From: Trifolium pratense
Taxonomy: Eukaryota; Streptophyta; Magnoliopsida; Fabales; Fabaceae
Assembly (NCBI RefSeq): GCF_020283565.1
Contig: NC_060060.1
Span: forward strand, 31,806,001-31,870,000
Direction of reading: 5' to 3'
DNA: 64,000 nt
Positions 62,074 through 64,000 of the stretch are shown piece by piece. Below the pieces are notes generated by a model. That model did no database searches. It was not told the DNA's origin and worked only from the letters and a program-made list of their open reading frames with translations. Made by a program: the position numbers and the translations under genes. Position 1 is the stretch's first letter, and each line of letters begins with the position of its first letter.

Positions 62074-64000
62074 TCAAATGTCAAAACCCGGCAATGCAAA
62101 CTGAGTTGCAAAAGCTTCAACCCGTGCCCGGAGCTCAAGAATGTCCCTATTGCTCTCAAGTACCTTGGAAATAGTCTTCTGCAACTTCCCATGCTCCCTC
62201 TGCAGCATGTTTGCAATTTGTGCAGCTCTAAAGAGAAAATCAGCCATTGTCTCAAAATCGGTCTCCAAACACCCTCTTGAAGTCATGGCAGGGGTACCTT
62301 GGTAATACAACATAAAAAACTGTCTCATAAGAATGCACCGCCTATCAAATATTCTGAGCATACAAAACATAGAAGATACAAGCATATAAATTATCGCTCA
62401 CCTATCCTTACTCCTCCAGGAATTATAGTTCCATTGTCACCAAAAATAGCAATTTTATTCAAAGTAATATGGCATGCCTCACAAACCGTCTCATAAAATT
62501 TACCTACAAGCCAAAAAAACAAAACACAGGTCTTGTTATTACCATATACAAAAACATAAGAATCAAACATTAACAACTGTCCAGCTTGAACCATATGACT
62601 CAAGCATAATGTTTGATCACAAAGTGGCTATCAAACTCAAAACCAATGTGAAGTGCAGAAAGCATGCAAAATAGATGAGTCTAGTTGACAAGTTAGAACT
62701 AAACAAACAAAGATGCAATCAGCAATATATCATAAAAATATGACACAACCATATAATACCTGTCAATCCTAGGGGCCTTAAATCCCAAAGTATTAAATGG
62801 TTGTCTGTACCCCCAGTTACCAGGCGGCATTTTCTTCTCAATAAAGCAGATGCTAAAACTTGAGCATTCTTCTTCACCTGCTGCATGTATGCCTTATACT
62901 CAGGAGTGGCCACTTGTTTTAAGGCAATAGCAAGTGCAGCAATATGGTTATTGTGAGGCCCACCTTGCAATGATGGAAAAACAGCAAAATTTATCTTTTC
63001 TTCAAAGTCATATTGATCACTTTCATGTCCCTGACTTAGAAGTATCCCTCTCTTCCTTGGTTTTGTTCCCTTCCTATAAAAAATTATACCTCCCCTTGGA
63101 CCTCGAAGACTCTTGTGAGTTGTCGAAGTTACAACATCACAATAATCAAACGGGTTCACACACTCCTGCAAAGACCAGAGAATCATATGTTAAAAAAAAT
63201 AACGGGTATATATATGTTCAAAATTGAAAGTACACAAATTAGTATTAGGTAGTATTTGTGCAACTTCCATTGATGGACTCCAAACACCCGTCCAGTAATT
63301 CCAGAAAATGACCTACTAGGATTAACTTAAAAGTGTGACAACACGTTAAAATCAATACGGGTAAATTTTTATTTAGATTAGCGGAAAATTTTATTAAAAC
63401 CAGTAGCCTGCTCAGGGATCCAATAATTGATATCAAGCCTCAAAAACTAAGCAGTATTCTCATATTCCATGATCAGAACTATTAACCACAATAAATGGAC
63501 TCTGACATTAATTCAAACAGAAATCTTTGTGAGCCTTGTGAATGGGTGAGACATTACAACAATTAAATCTTTTTCTGAACTGCAAAATAACCATTCTAGG
63601 TACTGATTTGAAAAGAGTGGGACACCAATATAGCCCCTGAATTTGTACGGTATAGCCTTAAATTAAAAATTCTCAATCACATTGGTCCCTTAAGAACAAT
63701 TTCATGGACTAAATTGACTGATCTATAAGGACTAATGTGATTAAATTGCAAATAATCATATCATATAAAATAAATGGAAAATAATAATAATAACACAACT
63801 GCTATAATCTCATAAGTAATTAACTAAATGCAATCCACAACGGCCATGAAGGAACACCGACACAAGCCATGACAATCAACAGGTATAGGGAGGAAGATAA
63901 TTCATACCTTAGCTGCAATTATCCCACTAATCTGGGCCATGTCGCACAATAACACAGCTCCGCATTTATCTGCAATGTGTCTAAACCTAGCATAATCCCA
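62074..64000 (-). CDS. Serine hydroxymethyltransferase, SHM6/SHM7-like, 5'-partial
   Basis: Four exons in the window (64000-63908, 63165-62760, 62503-62402, 62297-62074) encode the last 274 aa; the 5' exons lie beyond the window. SHMT interconverts serine and glycine with tetrahydrofolate using PLP. Visible signatures are [15 protein letters not shown], the PLP-lysine motif [13 protein letters not shown] (lysine codon at 63114-63112), the [17 protein letters not shown] motif and GTPAMTSRG. The [12 protein letters not shown] insert and a long C-terminal helical tail ending LPGFDI resemble the SHM6/SHM7 (cytosolic/nuclear) group rather than the mitochondrial photorespiratory form. Family is certain; subgroup is an inference. 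Confidence 0.92.

Noticed and set aside
1..64000. CRISPR arrays, phage or bacterial defence genes, rRNA, biosynthetic gene clusters
   Set aside because: None seen; the window is ordinary plant nuclear DNA with unrelated single genes.

Overview
This is AT-rich nuclear DNA from a flowering plant. Most genes are split into many short exons with GT-AG introns, and the intergenic DNA is packed with short non-autonomous transposons (Stowaway-like and Harbinger-like MITEs, hAT, MULE, SINE, LINE, Helitron and TRIM remnants). The protein set and repeat style look like a papilionoid legume such as Medicago or Trifolium; the species is my inference and was not tested.

Layout. 1-158: last exon of a class B J-protein (+). 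1464-8065: 14-exon membralin gene (-), with a miniature LTR retrotransposon in one intron. 8.5-12.2 kb: Helitron debris with a broken PIF1-like helicase. 12718-14406: nucleolar RRM protein of the NIFK type (+), behind a telo-box/site II promoter. 18525-26771: 20-exon importin-4/IMB4 gene (-), with a clean MULE insertion in intron 4. 27-28.7 kb: two hAT elements, a Harbinger-like MITE and a foldback element carrying a SINE-like core. 30395-33358: CREST-superfamily (alkaline ceramidase-like) membrane protein (+). 39200-45759: AKT2-type Shaker K+ channel (+). 46395-47825: mitochondrial CRM-domain splicing factor (-). 52344-53546: BPS1/ROH1-like protein (+). 62074-64000: 3' part of a serine hydroxymethyltransferase (-), cut by the window end.

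The genes are unrelated single-copy plant genes, not an operon or pathway cluster. I reconstructed exon boundaries by hand from splice sites and reading-frame continuity; every multi-exon CDS listed closes in frame (676, 210, 1049, 286, 834, 330 and 328 aa for the complete genes). I found no CRISPR, prophage, defence or biosynthetic cluster, and no convincing undescribed system. The most informative signals are transposon insertions whose boundaries and target-site duplications can be read directly, plus a perfect GTGCACGGG-type hairpin inside the BPS1-like intron that I cannot assign.
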